Shown piece by piece: positions 40,700 through 51,600 of a stretch of 64,000 nucleotides of DNA. The stretch's first letter is position 1. Each line of letters begins with the position of its first letter. The stretch lies in NCBI GenBank assembly GCA_013697245.1, contig JACCXH010000050.1, positions 62,001 to 126,000 on the forward strand, read 5' to 3'. The notes below the pieces were generated by a model. That model was given only the letters and a program-made list of their open reading frames with translations, searched no databases and was not told the DNA's origin. Made by a program: the position numbers and the translations under genes. This DNA is from Bacteroidota bacterium (GTDB taxonomy: Bacteria; Bacteroidota; Bacteroidia; B-17B0; Aurantibacillaceae).

Positions 40700-42850
40700 A
40701 TGAAAAAAAATCTATTTATGATTATTGCCTTAAGTATTATAATAGGTACTAAAGCACAGGTCGGATATCACATTCAATTGCCAATTGGTAATGGCAGCTC
40801 TATGCATGCATTAAACAAAGATTCGCTATATACCTCTGTTGGTGTTACCGGCAACTCCCACATGATGTTCATTGATCCAAACACCAAAGAATGGAAATAC
40901 GTGAACACAAACCCACTTCCAAATTATGGAACACCTTTAATGAAGGATAAGAACAACGGCATACTTCAGATTCCTTCCAGCAACTCTTTACAAGTAACGT
41001 CAGATGGTTGGCAAACCGTTACAACCTCTACGGCTAGTTTTCCTTATGTAAACAAATGCCCAGCCGGTTATTATTCGCATTCAAATGTTGGCTCCTCTAC
41101 AACGCTGTACCATTCAGCAAATGGATTAAATTGGACAGCTGCCAGCATGCCTGGCTTTTTTACCATATTAGCTGCAAGAAATTACGGAAATAAAATTGTG
41201 GCACTTGCCGCTTCATCCTCTTTTTCAAATATGGTATCGCTGGATGGAGGCCTCACATATAGCAATGCCCCAAATACATTCACCTACAACGGCACCTTTT
41301 TAGATTTTTATATGGCAAGCGTAGATACTTTTATTGTTTTTTTCAATAATACGATCGCTAAAAGTAATAATGCCGGGTTAACATGGTCTTATACTCCATT
41401 AACTTTTTCTATAACCTCAGTAGCAGTGAAAAATAAAAACGAATTTGCAATTCAAGTCATGGGCGGAACGGCTACCTTCTCTTATACAACTAACGGCGGC
41501 TCAACATGGGCAGGTTCTACAACCAACCAAAACACAGCCGGGGGAAAACTGATATATCTTAACAATTACTATTATATATACCCATCTTTTAGGACCAACG
41601 ACTATGGCGCAACCTGGGACCATTTTTTACCAAACATGGCCGGATATGCATTTAGCGTTGATTTTAACGGCAACAAAGGATTATTAGGCTTGCAAAACGG
41701 ACAATATTCTTATTCATTGGATAAAGGCCGTTCTTTTAAATTTTTTACTAATACTATTAATAGCAACCAGGATATGATGGCCGCAAAAGTGTTGAGTAAC
41801 GGAAATTTTTTAGGGGGCGATAGAAAAGGCCAGGTTTATACAAGCAACGATAACGGGCAAACATGGATCAAAAAAAATACAGAATCATTAACACCAAATA
41901 GTGTACGTTTTTTATTATCAGCTAACGAGAATACAATTGTGTTAACACGCAAAGGTACGCCGGTTGTTTCGGTAGACGCCGGTGCATCTTTTACAGTAGT
42001 AGGATCCTTAAACAGTGGAACGCATTTTCAGGCCGTAAAGCCTAACGGTGTAATGCTCGACATAGCAGATATAAACGGATGGCAAATGAGCACGTTTGAT
42101 ATTAATGGTACCACCAGCGTGGTAGCGACTTATTCGAGCACAGGTTCTGAAACGTTGGGTTCATTTTACATGGTTGATAATAATATAGGTTATATTATGA
42201 CAAGAGATAACACTAATAAAGTTAACAAAGTATACCGTACAACAGATGGTGGCGTAACGTTTACACCAAAAACAGATATTGCACAGGTAGTTGCAGGTTC
42301 ATCGGCTTACATTAATTCACCATTTATTTCCGGTATTCCATTATTCCATTGCCTTGGGCAAGATACCGTAATAATTACGGCCAACTTTAATAACTATTAT
42401 CATGTTTCTTATGATGGCGCTACTACATGGAGCACCGTAACAACTCCTTTTAACAACCCCACTTATGGAGACAAGATCTACCGTATGAATTTTTTTACTG
42501 CAAATAGTTACATTGCTACTACAGGAGATAATTTTAGTCCAAAAGGATTATATTTAAAAACACAAGGCGGCAGTTCTACTACCATTGGCATTAAAGAATT
42601 AAATTTCATTGATAAAAAAGAGGCACTTGTATTATTTCCAAATCCATCCGCCAACAACAATTTAATTTCATTCTTAAATTTAGAAGAAGAAGTGCAGGTT
42701 AATATCTTTAATATGAGCGGGCAGTTTGTAAGCTCAAGTACAACAAGTTCGGGTTCATTTTCAGCGGAAGATCTTTCTTCAGGAGTATATATCGTTAGGA
42801 TAAGCGATAAAAATAAAAACACAAGAACAGCAAAACTCATCATTCAATAA
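40700..42850 (+). CDS. BNR-like repeat protein with T9SS type A sorting domain
   Basis: A 716-residue exported protein. The signal peptide covers about 1-19 (ending GTKAQ). The body has repeated sialidase-type Asp-box-like motifs (SNNAGLTWSY, TTNGGSTWAG, TSNDNGQTWIKK, TTDGGVTFTPK, DGATTWSTV), giving a BNR/YCF48-type beta-propeller. The catalytic residues of sialidases are not evident, so a binding role is more likely. The C-terminus is a type A sorting domain: ALVLFPNPSANNNLISFL, VNIFNMSGQFVSSSTTS, and LSSGVYIVRISDKNK. It ends just before a strong terminator. Confidence 0.9.
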   Translation: MKKNLFMIIALSIIIGTKAQVGYHIQLPIGNGSSMHALNKDSLYTSVGVTGNSHMMFIDPNTKEWKYVNTNPLPNYGTPLMKDKNNGILQIPSSNSLQVTSDGWQTVTTSTASFPYVNKCPAGYYSHSNVGSSTTLYHSANGLNWTAASMPGFFTILAARNYGNKIVALAASSSFSNMVSLDGGLTYSNAPNTFTYNGTFLDFYMASVDTFIVFFNNTIAKSNNAGLTWSYTPLTFSITSVAVKNKNEFAIQVMGGTATFSYTTNGGSTWAGSTTNQNTAGGKLIYLNNYYYIYPSFRTNDYGATWDHFLPNMAGYAFSVDFNGNKGLLGLQNGQYSYSLDKGRSFKFFTNTINSNQDMMAAKVLSNGNFLGGDRKGQVYTSNDNGQTWIKKNTESLTPNSVRFLLSANENTIVLTRKGTPVVSVDAGASFTVVGSLNSGTHFQAVKPNGVMLDIADINGWQMSTFDINGTTSVVATYSSTGSETLGSFYMVDNNIGYIMTRDNTNKVNKVYRTTDGGVTFTPKTDIAQVVAGSSAYINSPFISGIPLFHCLGQDTVIITANFNNYYHVSYDGATTWSTVTTPFNNPTYGDKIYRMNFFTANSYIATTGDNFSPKGLYLKTQGGSSTTIGIKELNFIDKKEALVLFPNPSANNNLISFLNLEEEVQVNIFNMSGQFVSSSTTSSGSFSAEDLSSGVYIVRISDKNKNTRTAKLIIQ

Positions 42851-42852
42851 AT

Positions 42853-42883
42853 AAAAAAGCCCCGGGTTTTCCGGGGCTTTTTT
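42853..42883. terminator. Bidirectional rho-independent terminator
   Basis: Stem GCCCCGG/CCGGGGC (42859-42865 with 42871-42877), extended by A6 and T6 (42853-42858 with 42878-42883). It sits between convergent genes, the BNR-like cargo and the giant type B cargo. Confidence 0.92.
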
Positions 42884-42905
42884 ATTATATTTTATAGAAA
42901 AGAGA

Positions 42906-45900
42906 TTAATACAATATTTGAATAAAACCTCTAAAAATCTGTTTATCATTATCTCCCAACGTTAATAAATAAAAATAAGTACCCGTTGGCAATTTTCCGC
43001 TGCCGGTTTTTTCATTTACGTTGGATGAACCATCCCAAGTATTATTGTAACCTTTCATTCTATAAACCACATTGCCCCAACGGTTAAACACTTGTAATTC
43101 ATTTCCCGGAAAAAAATCTATGTTCTTAATATCAAACACATCATTCTTGGTATCGCCATTTGGTGTAAAAACTTCAGGAATAACAATTGTGGCCACATTA
43201 ACGGTTATAACCGTTTGAGTCGTGTCAGAACATAGTCCGTTAGAGATGATCAATGTTACGGTATATGTTCCGGGTTCAGTAAAAACATTTGAAGCATCAT
43301 AACTATTCACACCCGTGCCGTCTCCGAATGTCCAGCTAACAGAGTTGGATGTGTTTATACCGGTACTTGTATTTGTAAATTGAATACTTAAAGGTGTAGC
43401 CCCCGAAATTGTTGAAGAATTAATACCCGCAATTACAGAATAATAATTTGCTGTAATAGGTGTTACACTGCTTGTGCAACCATTTATAATTCCCTGGGCA
43501 TAAAAAGTGTATGTGCCAAAACTTCCAAATGTTGGGGAATAGGTTGTTGAATTTACCTGTAACGGCGATGTTAAAGACAGATCGCTGTACCAGTTAACTG
43601 CCGCTCCAACACCAAAATTAGCCAACAGTATTACGTTTTGGCCCGCACAAGTTAAACCGTTACTACTACTATTTAATGTCGGTGTTTGATTCATAATTAC
43701 TTTTGCGGTATCACTATTTGTACAACCATTAATATCTGTAACAAATAAAGTATAAATACCGGCCGCGTTAGTTTGCGCATTAATTATTACCGGGTTTTGA
43801 TTGTTGGAGTTAAAACTATTTGGCCCCGTCCAGCTATACGTTAATGCAGATGTATTACCAAATAAATTGATAGAGCTACCCGTACAAAAAGTATTCGTAC
43901 TTGCGCCTGCATTTGCATTTACCGGACTTAAAGAATAAACAAATACCGAAACCGTTAGGTTGGATTGACAATTATTTATATCAATGACAGTAATAGTATA
44001 AATTCCTGCGTTTGCCGGAGTAGCATTCGCTAATGTCTGCGTTGGTCCTGTGGCAGAATAACTCAATGGGCCCATCCAACTATAATTAGTAATATTACTT
44101 CCATTCGCTGTTAATTGAATATTACTGTTTGTACATACACTGCCGGAGGTTGCGGAAGCATTAAAAACCGGTAAGGTATTTACAACAACAGCAATACTTG
44201 TGCTGGTGTTACAACCTGTAATTGTATTCGTAGAGGTGATGCTATAAACGCCCGAGCTCAAAGTACTTGAATTAACGATCGTAGGATTTTGCTGAAGCGA
44301 GTTAAATCCATTTGGCCCACTCCATAAATAAGTATTTCCGCCCGAAGCATTAAGATTTATTGAATTACCGCTACACACAGTAGTGCTTGTTGCAAATGCG
44401 TTAAGTGCCGGATTTGAATTAACTGTAATATTAATTGTTGTGTTACCATTACAACCTGCCGCGTTTGAGACCTGTAATTGATATAATCCTGATGCGTTTG
44501 ATTGTGCATTTGTAATAGTTGGGTTTTGAACAGAAGAACTAAAACCGTTTGGTCCCGACCATGTATAAGTAGAAGCAGTAGATGCAAAAAATAAAATAGT
44601 ATTGCCGGCACAATAATTACTGAATGAAGAACTGGCCGCAGGTGTTGGATTGTTGTTGACGGTAACAGTAACATTTGTTGCAGGACCGCTACAACCGGCA
44701 GCAGTTGCAAAAACTGAATATATGCCTGTCATTAAACTGGTAGCACCTGGTATAGTTGGGTTTTGAGTAGTAGATGAAAAAGTATTCGGTCCACTCCAGT
44801 TAAAAGTAGTAGGCGCTGAAAAACTTGAACTCGAAAATAAATTAATCGTACCACCAGAGCATAAAGAGGCGACACCTGCACTTGCCGTTGGGGCTGCAGG
44901 CGCACCCGGGTTTATAATAGAATAAGGGCCAAACGAATTAAAACAACCCTGACCGTCTTTTACAAGTAAATTATAAGTACCCGCAGGTTGCGTATTTAAA
45001 TTTGCTGCGTTTCCAACTACTGCACTTGCCCCGTTTGTCCATGTATAGGTTAAACCCGGCACACCGGTAATTACAACTGAAGTAATAGAACCTGTACTTG
45101 CCGAACAGTTACTTGGCGAAATTGTGGGCGTGCTTGTTAATTGCGGAATATTTAATACCGTAACATTACTAACTGCTGTATTAGTGCAACCTGTAGTGGC
45201 CGTACCTGTAACCGTATAACTTGTAGTAACCGTAGGTGTAACGATAATACTTGGTCCGCTTGCACTAGTGCTCCAGTTGTATACATTGCCGCCACTTGCG
45301 GTTAGTGTTGCATTTGTATTGGAACAGATCGTATTTGAATTCACCGATATAGCGGGCAGGGAATTGACGCTTACCTGTGCAATGGCACTATTGGTACAGG
45401 AATTGGCTGCAGTACCAATAACTGTATAATTAGTTGTAACAGCCGGAGAAACAGAAATAGAAGGTGTATTGGCACTAGTGCTCCACACATAACTTACCCC
45501 ACCAGATGCGCTTAAAGTACCCGATGCACCTGCACAAATTGTTGCAGAACTGGAATTGATGGTTGGTAAACCATTCACACCAATATTTACAGTTTGTGTT
45601 TTTAAACAACCAAAACTATTTGTTCCTGTTACTGTATATACCGTTGCAGAAGCAGGAGAAACAGTAATAATGGTATTTGATGAGCCGGTACTCCAAGTAT
45701 AGGTATTAGCGCCGCTCGCGCTTAACGTAGAACTTGAACCTGAACAAATTGTGTTAGATGAGGCACTAATAGATGTTGTTGGAAGTGGGTTAACGGTTAC
45801 GGTTGTGACGGTTGAATTTATACAACCTGCAGAACTAGTGCCTACAAGTGTATAGGTAGTAGTTACGGTAGGAGAAATACTTATGGTAGAAGCTATCGGA

Positions 45901-48050
45901 CCGGTATTCCAGGTGTAGGTGGATGCGCCACTTCCTGTTAATGTAAGTGTCTGCGTGCCACAAGTTGTAACGGGACTTCCTGCATTAATTAAAACAGAAG
46001 GTAAAGGGTTTACAATAATTTGTTTAGTGAGCGTTTGTTTAAAGCCACAAACTCCCCCGGCAATTAATGTATAGGTAATTGTACTTCCGGGTGTAACAGA
46101 AAGCGTAGATGTATTTGCACCACTTGGTAACCAGGTGTAACTGCTGGCTCCCGCAGGCCCTGTAAGTATTACAGTTCCGCCCGGGCAAACCGAACTGGTA
46201 GACGCTGCAATATTTGCAAACGAAACACCTGTTAAAGCATTAATAGTATAATTACAAATATCACCGGCAAAACCATCTATCATTAAATAATAACTATTAC
46301 CAACTGTTAAACCAACTGCGTTTATTGTAAAGGTGGAGCTTCCTTCTTTAAAATCACTTACCGGAACAAAACTGCAACATGCCGCCGCGGCACTAAATAT
46401 TTGCATTTGTAAACCACCGCTCGGATAATTTCCAACCCAACAATTACCAACATTTATTTTGAAGGATGCGCTTGTACTTGCTGCCACGAATTTAATCCAT
46501 GAATTATTATTGATATTTACGTCAAAAAACGGTGAGCCAACCCCCCATGGGCCACCCTGTCCGAAGGGGCCCCCGGTATTAATACCATTGGGTTGATCAA
46601 CACCTGCATTTGTTTCATTATTTCCAAACATGTTACAAGGCCTATCTGCAGAATAAGCAGCACTGGTTGAACCTGAATATCCATTGATGTCACAAATATT
46701 TAAAGCACTTGAACAATTATCATTTGTTGGAGATTGCACACAGATGCCGAATGAACCTTGTGAGGTTGCGTAGGCAAAATAACGTAAATATAAAGTATTA
46801 CCCGGTGTAAGGCCTGTTGCTGCAATATAGGGTAACAAGTCGTTAGCTGTTGAAGGATAAGCTGAGTAATCATCAGAACAAGCAATCTGTGTTAAAGCGC
46901 TGCAGCTGGCGCCGCTATATAAAACCATTACACCATCATTAATAAATCCTGCACCCAAATTAGGCTGTGGAGTAATGTATACATTTCCATTTGCAGGAAC
47001 TGTTATTTTAAACCAAACATCTTTTGTTCCGGCAGCAAAGCCTCCCATAAATGGTGATGAGCCGCCCGCGCAACTAAAAGGTGCTGGTGCAAGTGTTGTA
47101 TTTGTTTGTGTTGCACCAACGGTACTGAATTGTAAATAATTACAATCAGAAGTAACTGCCGGTAATTGTATAGCTGTGCATGGATCATCATTTGGTTGTC
47201 CCGGACCAGCAGCATTACCGCTGACGCAAATAGAAAAAGGAAAACCTCCGCTGGAATAATAATCATAAACCCGAATGTAATACGTTGAGCCGGGGGTTAA
47301 ACCAACAGCTGTCACATTTTCAATGCCTGCTGTTAATCCATTGTCGGTGCAACTAATAGAAGTTAAGCCGCCACAAGATCCACTAAATAATTCCATTACC
47401 GCATCCATATTTGTTGATGGCGTAACCTGGATAGTTTGCGTATAATTAGTGGCTGTAAAACTAAACCATACATCATCGTCACTACTTCCCACACAAGGAG
47501 CCTGTGATTGAGTTCCACCATAAGAATTTCCCCCTGTGTTTACGCAAGCAGCATTCACAATAATATTTGTAGCATTAATACACGCATCGTTGGCAGGTGC
47601 AGGTGGTGCATTTGTTAAACAAGTTGTAAAATTTGATGAACCACTTCCTGCACCATAATGATAGATGCGGATATAATAGGTGTTACTCACCACCAAACCA
47701 CTTATTAAACCATTCTCAGTTCCACCTGTATTTGTAGCATCAATGCAGGCAATTGAATTTAAAGTAGAACAAGTACCCGAAAAAAATTCAACAACGGCAT
47801 CATAACCGGCCGAACCAACTACCTGGAAAGAGTGACTGGTAGCGGTTGCAACAAATTTATACCAAACATCATCATCTGCATTACCGGTGCAACCCGCAAT
47901 AGATTGTGTAGCCCCAAGAGAAGTGCCAGCAATTGGCGATGAACAGGTAGCGTTTACAATTAATGTTGGTGCTGCAGAACAATTATCGGTTTGAGAACTT
48001 AAATGGAGAACTGAACAAAGGCAACTTAAAAAGAATAAAAAATTTCTCAT
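42906..48050 (-). CDS. Giant repeat surface protein with T9SS type B sorting domain
   Basis: A 1714-residue exported protein. The start at 48050 gives the signal peptide MRNFLFFLSCLCSVLHLSSQ; a further upstream ATG would overlap the preceding gene. Residues about 20-560 hold several pre-peptidase C-terminal-like domains (DDVWYKFVATATSHSFQV; DDVWFSFTATNYTQTIQV). Then come about ten Ig-like repeats of 80-90 residues with the pattern 'ICSG..TL.ASG...Y.WSTG', followed by GPN-containing Ig/SprB-like repeats ('Y.WSGPNGF.S..QNPTI'), one PKD domain (VSWTFGDGT) and the type B domain (EVFTPNGDTKNDVFDI; VFNRWGNVVYR; NTWDGS; PTGTYFYLLTLGD). It is likely an adhesin or gliding-related surface fibre; the ligand is unknown. 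Confidence 0.92.
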   Translation of the reverse strand: MRNFLFFLSCLCSVLHLSSQTDNCSAAPTLIVNATCSSPIAGTSLGATQSIAGCTGNADDDVWYKFVATATSHSFQVVGSAGYDAVVEFFSGTCSTLNSIACIDATNTGGTENGLISGLVVSNTYYIRIYHYGAGSGSSNFTTCLTNAPPAPANDACINATNIIVNAACVNTGGNSYGGTQSQAPCVGSSDDDVWFSFTATNYTQTIQVTPSTNMDAVMELFSGSCGGLTSISCTDNGLTAGIENVTAVGLTPGSTYYIRVYDYYSSGGFPFSICVSGNAAGPGQPNDDPCTAIQLPAVTSDCNYLQFSTVGATQTNTTLAPAPFSCAGGSSPFMGGFAAGTKDVWFKITVPANGNVYITPQPNLGAGFINDGVMVLYSGASCSALTQIACSDDYSAYPSTANDLLPYIAATGLTPGNTLYLRYFAYATSQGSFGICVQSPTNDNCSSALNICDINGYSGSTSAAYSADRPCNMFGNNETNAGVDQPNGINTGGPFGQGGPWGVGSPFFDVNINNNSWIKFVAASTSASFKINVGNCWVGNYPSGGLQMQIFSAAAACCSFVPVSDFKEGSSTFTINAVGLTVGNSYYLMIDGFAGDICNYTINALTGVSFANIAASTSSVCPGGTVILTGPAGASSYTWLPSGANTSTLSVTPGSTITYTLIAGGVCGFKQTLTKQIIVNPLPSVLINAGSPVTTCGTQTLTLTGSGASTYTWNTGPIASTISISPTVTTTYTLVGTSSAGCINSTVTTVTVNPLPTTSISASSNTICSGSSSTLSASGANTYTWSTGSSNTIITVSPASATVYTVTGTNSFGCLKTQTVNIGVNGLPTINSSSATICAGASGTLSASGGVSYVWSTSANTPSISVSPAVTTNYTVIGTAANSCTNSAIAQVSVNSLPAISVNSNTICSNTNATLTASGGNVYNWSTSASGPSIIVTPTVTTSYTVTGTATTGCTNTAVSNVTVLNIPQLTSTPTISPSNCSASTGSITSVVITGVPGLTYTWTNGASAVVGNAANLNTQPAGTYNLLVKDGQGCFNSFGPYSIINPGAPAAPTASAGVASLCSGGTINLFSSSSFSAPTTFNWSGPNTFSSTTQNPTIPGATSLMTGIYSVFATAAGCSGPATNVTVTVNNNPTPAASSSFSNYCAGNTILFFASTASTYTWSGPNGFSSSVQNPTITNAQSNASGLYQLQVSNAAGCNGNTTINITVNSNPALNAFATSTTVCSGNSINLNASGGNTYLWSGPNGFNSLQQNPTIVNSSTLSSGVYSITSTNTITGCNTSTSIAVVVNTLPVFNASATSGSVCTNSNIQLTANGSNITNYSWMGPLSYSATGPTQTLANATPANAGIYTITVIDINNCQSNLTVSVFVYSLSPVNANAGASTNTFCTGSSINLFGNTSALTYSWTGPNSFNSNNQNPVIINAQTNAAGIYTLFVTDINGCTNSDTAKVIMNQTPTLNSSSNGLTCAGQNVILLANFGVGAAVNWYSDLSLTSPLQVNSTTYSPTFGSFGTYTFYAQGIINGCTSSVTPITANYYSVIAGINSSTISGATPLSIQFTNTSTGINTSNSVSWTFGDGTGVNSYDASNVFTEPGTYTVTLIISNGLCSDTTQTVITVNVATIVIPEVFTPNGDTKNDVFDIKNIDFFPGNELQVFNRWGNVVYRMKGYNNTWDGSSNVNEKTGSGKLPTGTYFYLLTLGDNDKQIFRGFIQILY

Positions 48051-48057
48051 GTATATT

Positions 48058-48411
48058 TTATAATTGAGTGACATTAAGTTCTAACGGGGTTAAATTAAAA
48101 GAGTGGATCAGTTTTTTAAGTGCGATCAGGTCGAAGCTGGTGTCTTCTTCCGAAGTAGCTTCGGGTTCGGTAGTTTGAATAAAAACTTCGCCTTTTTGCG
48201 ATTCAGATTTATATTTTATTTTAGCGGAACTTACAAACTTTAAAGAAGCTATATTTTCTTCCAAACTTTGTTTTACCTGTGGCGAAAGATCTCCATTAAA
48301 TGTATAATGATATTGTTTTTTTATTTCTTTTGCCGGCAGTTTTGATTGTGAAATTGCGTGGAAAGAAAAAAAGAGTAACACCTGAAAAAAAAATAATTTA
48401 GAGATCTTCAT
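48058..48411 (-). CDS. Exported hypothetical protein
   Basis: A 117-residue exported protein with a signal peptide (1-21, ending HAISQ). The mature domain (about 30-85; YTFNGDLSPQVKQSLEENIA, then strands) has a beta-alpha-beta layout resembling small ferredoxin-like modules, but lacks the CxxC of HMA domains. It ends 7 bp before the giant type B cargo gene starts, and the two are probably co-transcribed, so it could assist that protein. The function is unknown. Confidence 0.78.
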   Translation of the reverse strand: MKISKLFFFQVLLFFSFHAISQSKLPAKEIKKQYHYTFNGDLSPQVKQSLEENIASLKFVSSAKIKYKSESQKGEVFIQTTEPEATSEEDTSFDLIALKKLIHSFNLTPLELNVTQL

Positions 48412-48553
48412 TTATAGCTAATTATTGCTTTATTTATATGCCGCAAAAGTATGAAAAAAACAAGGATGAACCTTCATCATTTATCCACAAACACAAGAGC
48501 TAAAGCCTTTTAGTGTGATATAAAATTTACATCTTTATCGGTTTAGTAATTCA

Positions 48554-48587
48554 AATAAAAAAAGCCGCTTGCGAGGCGGCTTTTTAT
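48554..48587. terminator. Rho-independent terminator for the macroglobulin gene
   Basis: Stem GCCGCTT/AGGCGGC with one G-T pair (48564-48570 with 48574-48580), flanked by A8 and T5. It lies 24 bp beyond the stop codon of the minus-strand macroglobulin gene. Confidence 0.85.
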
Positions 48588-48610
48588 TTAATGAAAACAT
48601 AATTTAAAAT

Positions 48611-51600
48611 TTACTTCTGTACTTTCACTCTTATACCTTCACTATGACTTGTAAACTCAGGAGCATACATACATTGTATTGTTGTAACACCATTACTAAA
48701 ATCACCGTAATGATTTACCACTAATGGATATTCAAACACATAAGTTCCTTTATTTAAATACGAGAAGAAGAAGTTAGTTGCGGCGTCTCTTGTACTTTCG
48801 TAATAACCCAAACCATCCTGATATTTGTAACCACTAAATACATTGGTAGGCTCAAAACCTGCAGCGCGCATATCTTTCATGTGCACATAATTCATATCTC
48901 TATCAACACGCAATTCAATTCTCACTTTTATTTTATCGCCCGGTTTTAGTTTTGTTGTAGTATTTATTGGCTCAATTACAATTCCACTTGCTGTGTTTTT
49001 TTGCAAGAATAATTGTTTCTTTAGCTTAAGTGGCGTTTCATGAGGCGTGATCTTATCCAACTGTTCAAAATATTGCCAATAAACCGCGCCATAACTTACA
49101 CCAACATCTTTTTTAACCACTTTAATTTTACCCATGCTGGCCGGTTTTATATCACTACCGCTCCAGGTCTTTTTAAAATAACCTGTACCGGGTTCTGCAT
49201 TTAACGATTTATCATTTTTAGGATCAAGCTTAATATCTCCAACCGTAATCTCAACATTTGGTTCTGTTGCCAACCAATCGGTTCCTTTTAATAATAACGC
49301 ATACACCGCTTCGGTAGTGGCGCGGGTTGTACCCCAGTGTTGTGTTTGTTTGCTTTTTATTAACCAAGTCTTAAGATCGTCAACTGCTTTTGTATCGTTG
49401 TTGATCTCATCAAAAGCTTCGATCATTAAAGCCTGCATTTCGATTGGCGCTTCGTACCAGTAGTAACCGTAATTTTCTTTCCAGTACATTCCCATTTCCT
49501 CGCTGTTAATACTGTTCTCTTTTAAAGACTTCAAAATATCTTTAGGTGTTTTTACATCACCAAATCTATTAAGATTCAATGCTATCATACCCTGCATGTA
49601 CCTGCCGTTATCCAACCAATATTTTTGTTCTTGTGCTTTATAATATTCAAAATATTCCACATTACGTTTATCACGATCTATATCTTTATAAAAACTACGC
49701 ATGTATAAATATTGAATGGCATTATAGCTCAAATGATTCTCCGTTTTATATTTCGGACTGTATTTTTTCATCTGCTCATATTCTTCACGCATCCTGTTAT
49801 CGCAATACTTAACAGCTTTGTATAGCATATTCCATACATCCGAATTTTCGCGCACCTTAACCACACCTAAATTATTTAAGTGCCCAAAACCGCAGGTAAT
49901 GTGTTGTGTGATATACCAATCATCCGGCATGCCATCAAACCACATAAAACCACCATTGGAAGTTTGTTTCTTCATTAATTTTTTAAGCGCTGAAGAAGTT
50001 TCATTGCTCATCTTATTAAGATCAAATAATAAACCCACACGTTTTTTATTTTCACTTTCGCTTTTAGATTGTAATACCCAAGGAGTTTCTTCTAAAACAA
50101 CTGCTTTTAATTCCTGGTTCTTTTCAAGATTAGATAAGAATGCATCCGGACTAGATGTTTTCCATGCTTCAAAAATTGTTTTAATTTTTGGTTTAGAATT
50201 TACAACATAAGTTGCCAAACTATTTGCGTAATAACGTGAGAATGTTTGTTCTGCGCACTCGTAAGGATATTCCATCAAGTATGGAAGTGCTTGCACAGCA
50301 TACCAGGCAGGATTTGCAGTAAACTCTAAGGTATAAGCGTGATTTTTAAGTGTGGTAGAATTATTATTCTGATTGGTGAACTTAGTGAAATTAAATTCTT
50401 TTGTTTGATTGCTGCGAATTGGCATTGGCATACTTTCTGTAACCAACATTCGGTTGGTTAACACAGGTACAGCTTGTTCTTCGCCGTCAGCAAAATTTCC
50501 TGCTTTGGCAACTATCTTATATTTAATGGCCGAGTAACCTTCAGGAATATTTAAATTCCATTCAATAGAAGTGCTTTGTCCTTTTTTAACGGTAAATGTG
50601 CGTGAACCAATTGTAGGAAATGGTCCTGACACAGCTTCAATTATTTTTGTTGAGATCTCTTGCTCTGTTAAAGCATCAAATAATTTTAACTCAGCGTTAC
50701 CCGATAATTCTTTATCCGACAAATTCGCGATCTTAGAAATAAATGTCATTTTATCACCTTCTCTAAAAAAGCGCGGTACGTTTGGCTGCACCATCAGATC
50801 TTTTTGTGTGATCACTTCTTTTTGGAACTGACCCGATTTAAGATCTTTCGTATGCGCTAATCCCATTACCTTCCATTTGGTAAGACTTTCTGGAACAGTA
50901 AACTTAATAATGATCTCGCCTTTTTCGTTGGTTTGAAGTTCCGGATAAAAGAAAGCAGTTTCATTAAAATTAGAGCGTGCTTTTACATCTCCCAGTCCTT
51001 CTCCTTTTTTACCCGACCCTTTTCCGTCGCCACTTGTTGACGATTTAGTTGTAACCATGCCATCATCTTTATCTTTTCCCCCAACGGCTTTTTGCTCTGC
51101 CTCTTCCATAGGTGCTTTTGCTTCCTTTTTAGATGATTTATTTTTCTCCATAGATTTTCGTGGCACGTTATCTTCTCCATTTGCAGCAACACTAGCCGGC
51201 ATAGCGGTGGTTTCGGTAGCAGCCAAATCGCCCTCATATTCATAGCCGCCTCTGTATTGGTTATTATAAAAACCTAAGCCGAAATAATTTAAATTATCAT
51301 AATAACGATAAGGTAAACTTTCATATGCACTGTTTAAATTATTTATCTCTGTAGAGTTGGTTTGCTTATCTGTATTAGCAACCCACTGCAGGTTGGTATA
51401 ATAACTTTGAAAAACACTAAACGACCAATAGTTAGGCCTGAAAGCATCTAATGAGGCGTCATACATGCTTGCCACCATTTCTGCCGCAGCCTTTTCGCCT
51501 TTCTTATCTTTCAAAATTAATTTCCATTCTTCGGCCTGGCCCGGCAATAATTTATTCCTGAATGTTTCAAATTGAATATCCAGTTCTTTATTTGTAAACG

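Noticed and set aside
44357-47266. Several minus-strand frames of 60-117 codons inside the giant type B cargo gene
   Set aside because: They are out-of-frame readings of the repetitive Ser/Thr/Asn-rich coding sequence with no independent evidence.
42906-48074. Start at 48074 for the giant type B cargo
   Set aside because: It would overlap the end of the upstream gene and place eight extra residues before a clean signal peptide that begins at 48050.
50983-51243. Minus-strand frame of 86 codons within the macroglobulin gene
   Set aside because: It arises from the low-complexity bait-like stretch read in another frame.
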